NCBI GenBank assembly: GCA_017456285.1
Contig: JAFTJQ010000004.1
Location: 62,001 to 126,000 of the forward strand
DNA from: Lentisphaeria bacterium
GTDB taxonomy: Bacteria; Verrucomicrobiota; Lentisphaeria; Victivallales; Victivallaceae
Length of the DNA stretch: 64,000 bases
Reading direction: 5' to 3'
Shown here: positions 10,276 through 17,883 of the stretch, in pieces
Layout: each line of letters opens with the position of its first letter
Numbering within the stretch: position 1 is the stretch's first letter
Position numbers and translations under genes: made by a program
The notes under the pieces: model-generated
Database searches by the model: none
Seen by the model: the letters and a program-made list of their open reading frames with translations, nothing else
Told to the model about the DNA's origin: nothing

Positions 10276-10409
10276 TCTTATTATTCCCTAAATAAAGTAA
10301 CCATTAGCAAATTAATAACTCCGTAAATCTTAATTTTCAAGACTTTACAACAACCAAGCATCACAAAAAAACTTCAAAAAAAGCGTCTATTTCGTGTAAC
10401 TTTGCTTAT

Positions 10410-10438
10410 AATATAGCAAATTTTTTCTTGTTTTGCAA
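10410..10438 (-). promoter_or_regulatory. Candidate promoter of the pseudopilin-GH operon
   Basis: On the minus strand TTGCAA (10433-10438) is followed after 17 bases by TATATT (10410-10415). The same -10 sequence recurs ahead of several other genes in this window. Transcription would start near 10403, giving a leader of about 280 bases before the pseudopilin ATG at 10124. Confidence 0.6.
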
Positions 10439-10597
10439 TGTTCATAATGTTTTTCTTATGTCCAAACTGTTTTTTATTTTAAAAAAATCTTATTATCATA
10501 TTTTTTACACCTAAAAAGTCTGATTTACGCTATTTTTATTGCTCAAATATTTTATTTCGGCAAAAATATTTTTTTTGATTTTTTTTAATTAAATCGC

Positions 10598-10625
10598 TTG
10601 AAAAATAATTATTTTATGTTAAATT
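10598..10625 (+). promoter_or_regulatory. Candidate promoter of the CE7 esterase-AraC unit
   Basis: TTGAAA (10598-10603), 16-base spacer, TAAATT (10620-10625), with TG one base before the -10 as in an extended -10 promoter. Start of transcription would be near 10632, about 47 bases before the ATG. Confidence 0.45.
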
Positions 10626-10678
10626 AGTAGAAATCAACCATAAAAATCTGATTTAATTATGAAACAAAAGGAAAAATT

Positions 10679-11962
10679 ATGAAAAAATCCATCATTTCAA
10701 CAATCGTGACACTATTAATACCGATAGTTATCCATGCTATAGAATTACCGAATGCAGTAATTTACGGAACAACCAATAAAGAACCTTTAAGTTATCAAGT
10801 CGGAGAAGAGATGATTTTCAAATTTCAGCTCAAAAATGTTGACAATAACAATTCGAGCAATACCTTTTTCAAATACTTCCGCCGTGGCGATGACGGCAAA
10901 ACTTTTGAGGGCAAAGCTCCGAGCAATGAACCACTGATTTTGAAAACTTCCCTTGATCGTGCAGGATTTGTCGGAATTGATGTTTTTCTCGTTGACAGCG
11001 AGGGCAAAAATGTAACAAGCAACGGCAAAAAAATCGCCTTTTATGCCGGAAGTGCAGTTAATCCCGAATCGCTTACCGACTGCGGCGAGCCTGAAGATTT
11101 TGACAAATTCTGGGCGGAACAGCTCAAAAAACTTGCCGCCGTACCTTTTCGTGATAAAGTCGAGAAAGTCCTGCTTTTTACTAAAGGCACCATGAGTTAT
11201 TACAAAGTAAAAGTTCCCTGCCTCGGCCCTCGCCCGATGACCGCTTACTTGTGCATGCCGAGCAAAGCGGCAAAGCAGAGTTTGAAAGTCGAAGTTCACT
11301 TCTGCGGATACGGCACTTACAAAGTAACTTGTCCGACCCAGTGGCCGAAGCACGACCGCATAACCCTTTTGGTCAATGCACACGGCATGGAATTGGGCGA
11401 ATCCGATGAGTATTACAAAGAATTTTTTGCAAGCCTCAAGTCAAACGGACACAATTACGCATTCGACCCTGAATTAAATAAAAAATTGGAAACATGCTAT
11501 TTTCACGGCATGGCGATGCGTGCTTTGCGTGCAGTGGAATACGCAAAAACCCTGCCCGAATGGGACGGCAAAAACTTAATCGCCATCGGCGGCAGTCAAG
11601 CAGGTTTGCAAACGATGTGGGTAACTGCGCTTGACTCTGATGTAAGTGAAAGTTATCCCTCAATTATCTGGTGCTGCGATATGGCAGGTACAACTAAAAA
11701 ACAGCGTTGCCATGGGGGATGGAGAGTCAAACACACTCCGCTTTTAGATTATTTTGACCCGGTATTCATGGCAAAAAGAATCAAAAATGCTCAAGTTCAC
11801 ATTACCAGAGCAGGTTTAGGTGATTATATCTGTCCGCCGTCAGGCTTGGCAATTTGTTACCGCAACTTGGCAACTCCGCACAAAAAAATTGTCTGGGTGC
11901 AGGGAAGCAGTCATGATTTTACTCCGGCAGATGCAGAAAAGGTAATTTGGGCAAATGAATAA
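10679..11962 (+). CDS. Secreted CE7-family acetyl esterase (acetylxylan esterase / cephalosporin-C deacetylase type)
   Basis: 427 aa with an N-terminal signal peptide (MKKSIISTIVTLLIPIVIHA). After a beta domain of about 120 residues comes an alpha/beta hydrolase typical of CE7: EDFDKFWAEQLKKL near 140, then IAIGGSQAGLQ with nucleophile Ser306, a GLGDYICPPSG segment supplying the acid, and GSSHDF supplying the His. The family deacetylates short xylo-oligosaccharides and other small acetyl esters. The extra N-terminal domain makes it longer than the usual 320 aa. It is divergent from the GH operon and its end overlaps the AraC gene by eight bases. It likely strips acetyl groups from the glycan handled by the neighbouring operon. 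Ribosome site AAAGGA. Confidence 0.85.
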   Translation: MKKSIISTIVTLLIPIVIHAIELPNAVIYGTTNKEPLSYQVGEEMIFKFQLKNVDNNNSSNTFFKYFRRGDDGKTFEGKAPSNEPLILKTSLDRAGFVGIDVFLVDSEGKNVTSNGKKIAFYAGSAVNPESLTDCGEPEDFDKFWAEQLKKLAAVPFRDKVEKVLLFTKGTMSYYKVKVPCLGPRPMTAYLCMPSKAAKQSLKVEVHFCGYGTYKVTCPTQWPKHDRITLLVNAHGMELGESDEYYKEFFASLKSNGHNYAFDPELNKKLETCYFHGMAMRALRAVEYAKTLPEWDGKNLIAIGGSQAGLQTMWVTALDSDVSESYPSIIWCCDMAGTTKKQRCHGGWRVKHTPLLDYFDPVFMAKRIKNAQVHITRAGLGDYICPPSGLAICYRNLATPHKKIVWVQGSSHDFTPADAEKVIWANE

Positions 11963-12815
11963 TTTTATTTTTCCAGTAAGCAGCAATAATTCCTATATCC
12001 CCGATAATTTCAAATGCTGGTCGCTGGACTTATCGCTTCCGGAATTTACCGAATTAGCATTTTCGGGATGCAGCTGCATTATTTTAGTTGAGTGTCCTGC
12101 CGGCTGGAATATCAGCCGTCGGGGGGATTGGGAAGAACGCCATCTCGACTTTTACTTTATAGAATCCGGCAGTTTTACACTCCGCACCAAAGATAAAGTA
12201 ATTCATGCCAAAGCAGGAGAAATACTGCAAATTACCTCATGGGATGACCGCTATTTGGAGCAAACAGCAAGCGGCAGACACGTTTATGTCAGATTCAACA
12301 ATCCAGAAAACTACCCTGCCGTAAGTGCCAGCCGCTGTCATGAATGTAATGCAATCGAAGACTTGAATTTTTATACGACAAAACTTTTGCACCCGAATGT
12401 TAATTTGCCGAATGAGAAACTTTATCGTCAATTTCTTGCTCAATTAATACACATTTTATTGCAAAGAGAATTGCATTGGCTTTCCGATTCGGAGTCCGAG
12501 GAAATTCAAAAACTTCAGCAGATATTAAATGACTCACAACGAAGAAATTTTGAGGTGCTTCCGATTGCCAAGCAGATGGGCATGAGCTTCTCCAAATTCC
12601 GCAATTTCTGTCTGAAAAACTTCGGAAAATCTCCTCGCAAAGTCGTTGAAGATATCCTAATGACCAGAGCCAGAGGCATGCTTAATTACAGCCCGCTGAC
12701 GATTGACGACATCGCCGAGCAGTTGGGTTTCTCCGACCGCTTTGCTTTCTCAAAAGCCTTTGCGAGACACAACAACACCTCCCCTGTTGCCTACCGTAAA
12801 TACTTCAATAAATAG
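11955..12815 (+). CDS. AraC-family transcriptional regulator
   Basis: 286 aa. The N-terminal half is cupin-like and probably senses a ligand (FYFIESGSFTLRTKDKVIHA, AGEILQITSWDD). The C-terminal 100 residues are the double helix-turn-helix of AraC/XylS: LPIAKQMGMSFSKFRNFCLK and then IDDIAEQLGFSDRFAFSKAF followed by SPVAYRKYF. The start overlaps the CE7 esterase by eight bases, suggesting coupled translation. Its position next to the divergent promoter region makes it the likely regulator of both the esterase unit and the pseudopilin-GH operon. Confidence 0.9.
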   Translation: MNNFIFPVSSNNSYIPDNFKCWSLDLSLPEFTELAFSGCSCIILVECPAGWNISRRGDWEERHLDFYFIESGSFTLRTKDKVIHAKAGEILQITSWDDRYLEQTASGRHVYVRFNNPENYPAVSASRCHECNAIEDLNFYTTKLLHPNVNLPNEKLYRQFLAQLIHILLQRELHWLSDSESEEIQKLQQILNDSQRRNFEVLPIAKQMGMSFSKFRNFCLKNFGKSPRKVVEDILMTRARGMLNYSPLTIDDIAEQLGFSDRFAFSKAFARHNNTSPVAYRKYFNK

Positions 12816-12913
12816 AGTAAAAAATTATAAGGCATGGAGACATGGAATATCCGTTAACAGCTCATAAATATTTTTTATTTTATCACATATCTCTATTTTT
12901 TTTAGTTTTCTTC

Positions 12914-12941
12914 TTGACTTTTTCAAAATATGTGGTAGAAT
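12914..12941 (+). promoter_or_regulatory. Promoter of the structured leader RNA / EamA gene
   Basis: TTGACT (12914-12919), 16 bases, TAGAAT (12936-12941). The start site would be near 12948, exactly where the stem of the leader RNA begins. Confidence 0.65.
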
Positions 12942-12947
12942 AATTAT

Positions 12948-13018
12948 AGAAGTCATCATGCTGAATGTGAACTTTAGATCGATTCTAAGGCTGCATTATT
13001 AAATGACTTCATTTTTTT
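12948..13018 (+). ncRNA. Structured leader RNA with terminator-like end, upstream of EamA transporter
   Basis: A transcript from the preceding promoter would begin with GAAGTCAT (12949-12956). This pairs with ATGACTTC (13003-13010), which is followed by a run of seven T. Inside, ATGC pairs with GCAT, and CTTTAGA pairs with TCTAAGG around a UCGAU loop. The whole looks like an RNA of about 70 nt ending in an intrinsic terminator. It could be a free small RNA or a riboswitch/attenuator for the transporter starting at 13091. It does not match a riboswitch class I recognise. Confidence 0.55.
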
Positions 13019-13057
13019 AACAACCATTTATGAATAATTGCCGAAATTATTAAATGA
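12995..13057 (+). repeat. 12-bp direct repeat ATTATTAAATGA, two copies
   Basis: ATTATTAAATGA occurs at 12995-13006 and again at 13046-13057. The first copy overlaps the 3' strand of the leader RNA stem, so the second copy might compete for the same partner strand or be a regulator half-site. Chance is possible in such AT-rich sequence. Confidence 0.4.
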
Positions 13058-13090
13058 TTAAAAATCGGTATCCATAAACAAGGTAAAATA

Positions 13091-13996
13091 ATGAATATTA
13101 ATGCAAAATTATCAGGTTCGATTTTTGGGATTATTTCTGCTGTAACGTACGGCATGAATCCGCTTTTCGGGTTACCGCTTTACCAAAAAGGGATTACCAC
13201 ATATTCGGTATTGTTTTACCGTTTCTTCTTCGCCCTGATTTTATTGGGAATAATCATGCTCATCCGCAAACAGTCATTTAAAATCGAAAAAAAGCAACTA
13301 TTAATGAGCGGAATCGGTGGCATATTACTATCGCTATCCTGTCTCGGACTTTTTTTAAGTTTCCACCATATTGACGGGGGAATAGCAGTCACGATACTTT
13401 TTGTCTGCCCTGTAATCATCTCTTCAATTATGTATCTTTTTTTTCATGTCAAGCAGAGTATATCTACATTGATTGGGATGTTTTGTGCTATGGGAGGAAT
13501 CGCTTTGCTGTCTTTGGGTAAAGGGGTAGAACATTTCAGTTTAACCGGCATTGTTTTGGCGTTTTCCTCTGCCTCGACCTATGCGATCTATATGGTCATG
13601 GTCAAAGTCAGCTGCTTAAAAAACCTATCGTCAGAAACTCTTACTTTTTATGTTATGCTTTTTGGGCTTTCAGTGTTTTTTGTTACCCTGAATTTTGGCA
13701 TAAATTTGCAAATACTTCCTGATATTTTCAGTTTGCTCTGTGCTTTAGGATTGGCATTATTCCCATCATTGTTTTCATTTCTTTTCATGGCGATTGCGAT
13801 TAAACACATCGGGCCGTCCAAAACGGCTATTTTGGGAGTATTAGAGCCGGTAACTGCCTTGCTGATAGGGATTTTAGTTTTCGGAGAATCTTTAAGTTTT
13901 CAGCAAATAATTGCGGTGGCAATCATACTTATTTCCGTATCAATAGTTGTTACGGGGAAACCGCCTGCTACAGTAAAAGCAAAACTCAAATCATAA
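13091..13996 (+). CDS. EamA/DMT-superfamily transporter
   Basis: 301 aa with ten predicted membrane segments arranged as two repeats of five, the layout of the EamA (RhaT-like) drug/metabolite transporter family. The first repeat starts SGSIFGIISAVTYGMNPLFG; the second starts GIVLAFSSASTYAIYMVMV and ends LEPVTALLIGILVFGESL, a typical EamA motif. Such proteins usually export amino acids or other small metabolites. It stands alone with its own promoter and leader RNA, and converges with the cobalamin transporter operon. Substrate is unknown. Ribosome site AAGG lies seven bases before the ATG. Confidence 0.8.
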   Translation: MNINAKLSGSIFGIISAVTYGMNPLFGLPLYQKGITTYSVLFYRFFFALILLGIIMLIRKQSFKIEKKQLLMSGIGGILLSLSCLGLFLSFHHIDGGIAVTILFVCPVIISSIMYLFFHVKQSISTLIGMFCAMGGIALLSLGKGVEHFSLTGIVLAFSSASTYAIYMVMVKVSCLKNLSSETLTFYVMLFGLSVFFVTLNFGINLQILPDIFSLLCALGLALFPSLFSFLFMAIAIKHIGPSKTAILGVLEPVTALLIGILVFGESLSFQQIIAVAIILISVSIVVTGKPPATVKAKLKS

Positions 13997-14041
13997 AAAA
14001 ACTCTTTTATCCTAAAAACTTTTATGAGGGGGGGGGATAGA

Positions 14042-14791
14042 CTAATTAAAAATTATCCCCTTATCGGCAATTATTTCTGCTTTTGAATTATAGACTTGAC
14101 CGATAACTTCACTATTAAGAATGCTTTTCGGTTCACCGCAAGCAACAGTTTCACCGTTTTTCAACAAATACAGTTTATCCGCATATTTCCATGCCATATT
14201 CAAGTCATGGCAGATCATCAAAATACCGATTTTATCGCTCAATTTGCGGAGTATCTCCATGATTTTTTTGGCATTCTCAATGTCTAATGCGGCAGTAGGT
14301 TCATCGAGTAAAAGGAAATCACTTTTTTGCACCAGTGCTTTAGCTAAAAAAACTCTTGCTTGTTCACCGACCGAGAGTTTATTTACCACCCGATCTGCAA
14401 ATTGACTGATTTCAAGTCTATCCATAACCGCCTGACAAATCTCTGAACTCTCTCGATCAATCGGCAAAAATCGACTTAAATAGAGCGATCTCCCCAGCAT
14501 CACCAATTCACTGACAGTAAAATCCAATACGACATTATTTTGCTGTGGAACAACTGCAATTTTTTTCGCCCGTTCCGCCAAAGGGATTTTATTAATATTT
14601 TCACCGTCAAGCAGAACTTCCCCATTGTCGCTTCGATAAAAAGCACTTAAAAGTTTCAAAATTGTCGATTTCCCGCTGCCATTCGGTCCCGAAAGCATTA
14701 CAAACTCTCCACGCTCAAGCGAGAGTGAGAAATCCCTTATAAGCGGAGTTGCTCCGTAACTGAAATTCAAATTCCTTGCTTCCAAACTCAT
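14042..14791 (-). CDS. btuD: Cobalamin-type ABC transporter, ATP-binding protein (BtuD-like)
   Basis: 249 aa, cytoplasmic. Walker A GPNGSGKST at residues 35-43, Q-loop VVPQQN, signature LSVGEQARV, Walker B FLLLDEPTAALD and the switch His in MICHDLN are all present and intact. It belongs to the FecE/BtuD branch serving iron-siderophore or cobalamin importers. Its start overlaps the permease stop by four bases (ATGA). The operon is headed by a cobalamin riboswitch, which makes vitamin B12 or another corrinoid the likely cargo. It converges with the EamA gene across a short gap holding a run of nine G. Confidence 0.88.
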   Translation of the reverse strand: MSLEARNLNFSYGATPLIRDFSLSLERGEFVMLSGPNGSGKSTILKLLSAFYRSDNGEVLLDGENINKIPLAERAKKIAVVPQQNNVVLDFTVSELVMLGRSLYLSRFLPIDRESSEICQAVMDRLEISQFADRVVNKLSVGEQARVFLAKALVQKSDFLLLDEPTAALDIENAKKIMEILRKLSDKIGILMICHDLNMAWKYADKLYLLKNGETVACGEPKSILNSEVIGQVYNSKAEIIADKGIIFN

Positions 14792-15732
14792 TTGAAACTC
14801 CTCTGTTTTCGCAAAATAAAAAGAAATAAAGGCCCCCCGATAAAGGCACTTAAAATGCCGATCGGAATCTCTCGCTCGGTAAATATAACCCTGCTGCCGA
14901 TGTCACAGAGCATAAGAAAAATCCCCCCTGCCCCGAAGGTGCTGACCATAATTTTTCGGTGATCACACCCCCACAAACGGCGAACAATGTGCGGAATTAT
15001 CAGTCCGCAAAAACCGATAATCCCTGCCAAAGCAACAGTCGATGCACTCAAAAAAGCCGCAGCAACCGTAAATAAAATACTCATTTTTCGAGTATCTACC
15101 CCCTGATAAAAAGCACTCTCATCCCCCAAAGAAATTGCATTAATTTCAGACGCAAAATATTGAAAAAACAACACTGCAAAACTTGCATAAATCCCCAAAA
15201 ATAACAGTAATTGCGGATTTACCGCTTGCAAATCTCCGAGCATGAAATAGGTAATACTTGCCAAATCCTGTGCATCAGAAATGCTGATTAGATACATCAG
15301 TAAACTCCCTGCCAAAGTTCCGACAATTATCCCTGAAAGCAGGAGATTTTCACTTGAATAATTGCTTCGGAAACTAATCGCCAAAACTATCGCAAGCACG
15401 ATTAATGACCCAAGCAGTGCCGAAAATGGTACCGCATAAATCGTAATTGAGTGCAATCCCCAAATAAATGCTATCGCCGTGCCGATACTTGCTCCGCCCG
15501 AAATGCCGAGCGTAAATGGTTCGGCTAAAACATTTTTCAATATTGCCTGAAAAATTAACCCCGACAGTGCCAAACTCCCCCCGATAAAAAATGCTCCGAG
15601 CATGCGGATAAACCTTAATTCAGCAATCGGCGATTCCCATAGTTCACTCCAAGTCAATGTGCTTGACCCGAAAAACACCCCAACAATGAGCAAAATAATG
15701 CTTAAAATAAGCAAGAATAAATTTCTTTTCAT
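14788..15732 (-). CDS. btuC: Cobalamin-type ABC transporter permease (BtuC/FecCD family)
   Basis: 314 aa with nine or ten membrane segments. Diagnostic FecCD/BtuC blocks include RMLGAFFIGGSLALSGLIFQ, VLAEPFTLGISGGASIGTA, and GIIGFCGLIIPHIVRRLWGC near residue 240, the coupling helices that meet the ATPase. Slightly short for the family (about 330 aa). It overlaps both neighbours by four bases, indicating tight translational coupling in a btuF-btuC-btuD order. The substrate call rests on the upstream riboswitch. Confidence 0.9.
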   Translation of the reverse strand: MKRNLFLLILSIILLIVGVFFGSSTLTWSELWESPIAELRFIRMLGAFFIGGSLALSGLIFQAILKNVLAEPFTLGISGGASIGTAIAFIWGLHSITIYAVPFSALLGSLIVLAIVLAISFRSNYSSENLLLSGIIVGTLAGSLLMYLISISDAQDLASITYFMLGDLQAVNPQLLLFLGIYASFAVLFFQYFASEINAISLGDESAFYQGVDTRKMSILFTVAAAFLSASTVALAGIIGFCGLIIPHIVRRLWGCDHRKIMVSTFGAGGIFLMLCDIGSRVIFTEREIPIGILSAFIGGPLFLFILRKQRSFK

Positions 15733-16517
15733 TGCAGTGCCTCCAATTTGCTCCTTAATTCCGCTATTCCCTCAAAAATTCTCGGTGCCATGCGGAGTGT
15801 AATATCCTCATTTAAGTCATAAATAATTTTGCCCTTTTTTACCGCAGGAATTTTTTGCCAAATCGGCTTTCTCCACCCATTCGGAGAGCCGCTGTAAATT
15901 ACCACATCAGGATTTTGCTTAATAACCCAATCAAGCGAACACTTGAAATACGGTTGCCCGATATTTTCAGCGATATTTGCCACCCCTGCAAGCTGTAGAA
16001 TTTCATCAGGAAGTGAATTTGCCCCTGCAACCATCAGCGGAGCGTCAAAAATTATCCATAACACCTTGATATTTAATGGCTTATAACGATTTTTCTTAAA
16101 ATCAGCAATTTTTGCAATTTCTTTTTCTGCAAGTGCTTGTTTATTAAAGAGTTGGGATATTTTTTCAACACACTTCTCATAATCATGCAAACTATTGCAT
16201 TGCAACATCAGCACTTCAATTTTCTGTTGCTCAAAAATTGCAATCACACCGGGATTGATCAAATCATTAGTTACAATATGTGTCGGTTTCAATCGAAGAA
16301 TTTTCTCCACATTAGGTTTGGCAAAAGCACCTGCAATCGGGAGATTTTTGACCGATTCCGGATAGTTGCAAACTTCGCTTCGACCGACGAGGTTTTCCCG
16401 TAACCCCAGATGGCAAATAATTTCCGTCATTGCAGGAGAGAGTGAGACAATGCGGAACTCCTCCGCATTGCTCAATATTGCAACAAATATTAAAAACAGT
16501 TGTAAAAGTTTTTTCAT
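15729..16517 (-). CDS. btuF: Periplasmic cobalamin-binding protein (BtuF-like)
   Basis: About 262 aa. An upstream ATG at 16538 lies inside the pseudopilin gene end and would add seven residues before the signal peptide; the ATG at 16517 places the signal MKKLLQLFLIFVAILSNA at the start and is preferred. The mature protein shows the class III binding-protein fold: RIVSLSPAMTEIICHLGL, LVGRSEVCNYP, a long connecting helix, and a second lobe with QLAGVANIAENIGQPYFKCS and NPDVVIYSGS. NYP with the preceding R-x-E-x-C resembles the BtuF site region. It binds corrinoid in the periplasm and delivers it to BtuCD. Confidence 0.87.
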   Translation of the reverse strand: MKKLLQLFLIFVAILSNAEEFRIVSLSPAMTEIICHLGLRENLVGRSEVCNYPESVKNLPIAGAFAKPNVEKILRLKPTHIVTNDLINPGVIAIFEQQKIEVLMLQCNSLHDYEKCVEKISQLFNKQALAEKEIAKIADFKKNRYKPLNIKVLWIIFDAPLMVAGANSLPDEILQLAGVANIAENIGQPYFKCSLDWVIKQNPDVVIYSGSPNGWRKPIWQKIPAVKKGKIIYDLNEDITLRMAPRIFEGIAELRSKLEALQ

Positions 16518-16521
16518 AATT

Positions 16522-17337
16522 TTACCAACTTGGATCAAACATATAATTTCTGTCGCTTCCGCTCTTTTTTTCGCCGATAAAGCCTAAAAAATATTCATTC
16601 TCAAGTTCATCTGTGCTTGCACCCGAATAGCCTGCTTGAGTAAAACCCCATTCCGCAGATTCCGCATGCCCATCCGCAAAAAGCGTATTGCAACGCTTAT
16701 TGTGCCGAAAGTGCATACTGGGTGTAGAGTCACCGTACCCATTGTCAGGAGCGTAAATTGAGGGGGATTCCTGCATGACCCCCGAACTTAAAAGCGAACT
16801 ATCTGCGAAAGCAACTTTAGCCGCAACGTTTTTAACAGATGAAATTCGATATTGCTTTTCCTGCATAGTTGCCCAATCGAAAAAGCCCAGAAGTTCATTG
16901 TAACCGTATCCGCCTGAACCTGCATTGTATTGAGTTTTGTCAGTGTATTCGGCTAAAGAGGGGCAACTTTTTATTTTTTTGCTGCTGCCTAAATATGGGA
17001 TTAAACCGCCCTCCGCTTCCCAGTTGTCAGCACCTTTTCTCAAGCCGCACCAATACTGAACAGAGGCTTGGTCATAAGCAAGTACACAATAGTCATCATT
17101 GTCATTAGTGTACATCAAAAAAGCCATGCCGAGCTGTTTAATGTTGCTGATACAATTTGCGGAACGTCCCTTTTCACGGGCTTTATTGAGTGCAGGCAGC
17201 AGCATCCCTGCCAAAATGGCAATGATGGCAATAACCACGAGCAATTCAATGAGAGTGAAGCGAGATTTTTTGACGGCAGGAGTTACCATGCGATTGCAGA
17301 AAACTCCACAATAAAATTGAGTAAAAATTTTTTTCAT
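16522..17337 (-). CDS. H-X9-DG pseudopilin under cobalamin riboswitch control
   Basis: 271 aa. After a basic leader of about 26 residues comes [19 protein letters not shown], the pilin-type helix; the -1 residue is Arg, not Gly. The head carries a Cys after the helix (NCISN), a KSCPSLAEY block, GYGYNELLG, and [13 protein letters not shown], an exact H-X9-DG. It lies just downstream of the cobalamin riboswitch and four bases ahead of btuF, so it is the first gene of the B12 uptake operon. That position suggests a role in corrinoid capture or passage to BtuF. The start at 17337 has a weak AAGAAAG ribosome site; the ATG at 17289 is an alternative but its GGAG is 14 bases away. Confidence 0.88.
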   Translation of the reverse strand: MKKIFTQFYCGVFCNRMVTPAVKKSRFTLIELLVVIAIIAILAGMLLPALNKAREKGRSANCISNIKQLGMAFLMYTNDNDDYCVLAYDQASVQYWCGLRKGADNWEAEGGLIPYLGSSKKIKSCPSLAEYTDKTQYNAGSGGYGYNELLGFFDWATMQEKQYRISSVKNVAAKVAFADSSLLSSGVMQESPSIYAPDNGYGDSTPSMHFRHNKRCNTLFADGHAESAEWGFTQAGYSGASTDELENEYFLGFIGEKKSGSDRNYMFDPSW

Positions 17338-17368
17338 TTTGATTACTTTCTTGTGTTACGCGCACAAA

Positions 17369-17512
17369 TTAAGCGATTTTTTCATCCAAAGGTCGGGATC
17401 TGACTTAAAATTAATGGTTCGGTACATTAACTTCTCACAGTTACGCGATAGTTCCGGATTTGCACCGGATTCACCGATATTGCTTTGAATACTTTTTTAA
17501 TATACCGCTTAA
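17369..17512 (-). promoter_or_regulatory. Cobalamin riboswitch
   Basis: Read on the minus strand, this leader contains the B12 aptamer core: GGTGAATCCGGTGCAAATCC, then GGAACTATCGCG, then AACTGTGAGAAG, and the box AAGTCAGATCCCGACC. The outer P1 stem is exact: TTAAGCG (plus positions 17506-17512) pairs with CGCTTAA (17369-17375). Downstream, a TTGTG/CACAA hairpin (17351-17367) abuts the weak ribosome site of the pseudopilin gene, and no U-run follows, so translational control is more likely than termination. High cobalamin is expected to repress the pseudopilin-btuFCD operon. Confidence 0.93.
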
Positions 17513-17537
17513 GTGAAAGTTTTTCAAATGAAATAGA

Positions 17538-17849
17538 TTAAATTTTTAATTTTTTTGCTAAATCATCAGCACTCATGTATCCGACTAATTTCTGAGTTGC
17601 TTCACCATTCTCATAAAAAAACATGGTCGGGACGGTATTGATTCCCAAACTGATTGCTAATTCTCTGCACTCATCGACATCGATTTTGCCGACAATTATT
17701 TCAGGGTGAGCGGCCGCTAATTTATCCAATTCAGGTGCAAGCATTTGGCACGGGCCGCACCAAGTTGCTCCGAAATCGATTAAAACTTTCTTCTCTTTTT
17801 GGTTAGTTAATTTCTCGTATGATTCCTGATTCAAGTGCAAAACTTCCAT
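17538..17849 (-). CDS. trxA: Thioredoxin
   Basis: 103 aa, the usual thioredoxin length. The active site TWCGPCQM (Cys31, Cys34) and the cis-proline segment NTVPTMFFYENGE are intact, and the start VLHLNQESYEKL and end GYMSADDLAKKL fit the family. It reduces disulfides in the cytoplasm. It follows an FTR-like small iron-sulfur protein by 34 bases, which could supply its electrons. It ends 25 bases before the cobalamin riboswitch. Confidence 0.93.
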   Translation of the reverse strand: MEVLHLNQESYEKLTNQKEKKVLIDFGATWCGPCQMLAPELDKLAAAHPEIIVGKIDVDECRELAISLGINTVPTMFFYENGEATQKLVGYMSADDLAKKLKI

Positions 17850-17883
17850 AATTTAATTCTCCTATTTTTGATTATATGATTTT

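Larger units (their letters stand above)
10125..10678. other. Divergent intergenic region between pseudopilin operon and CE7 gene
   Basis: A 554-base, very AT-rich gap separates two divergent units. It holds a minus-strand promoter at 10410-10438 and a plus-strand candidate at 10598-10625, both listed separately. The minus-strand transcript would have a leader of about 280 bases containing a perfect 10-bp hairpin near 10253-10275 and an AGGAGG sequence (near 10220-10226) not followed by any useful frame. No protein gene, tRNA or known riboswitch was recognised. The AraC regulator encoded at 11955-12815 is the obvious candidate to bind here, but I could not identify its operator. Confidence 0.6.

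Noticed and set aside
10787-11383. 198-codon open frame on the minus strand
   Set aside because: It lies wholly antisense to the CE7 esterase gene, whose signal peptide, motifs and ribosome site are clear; composition fits a shadow frame.
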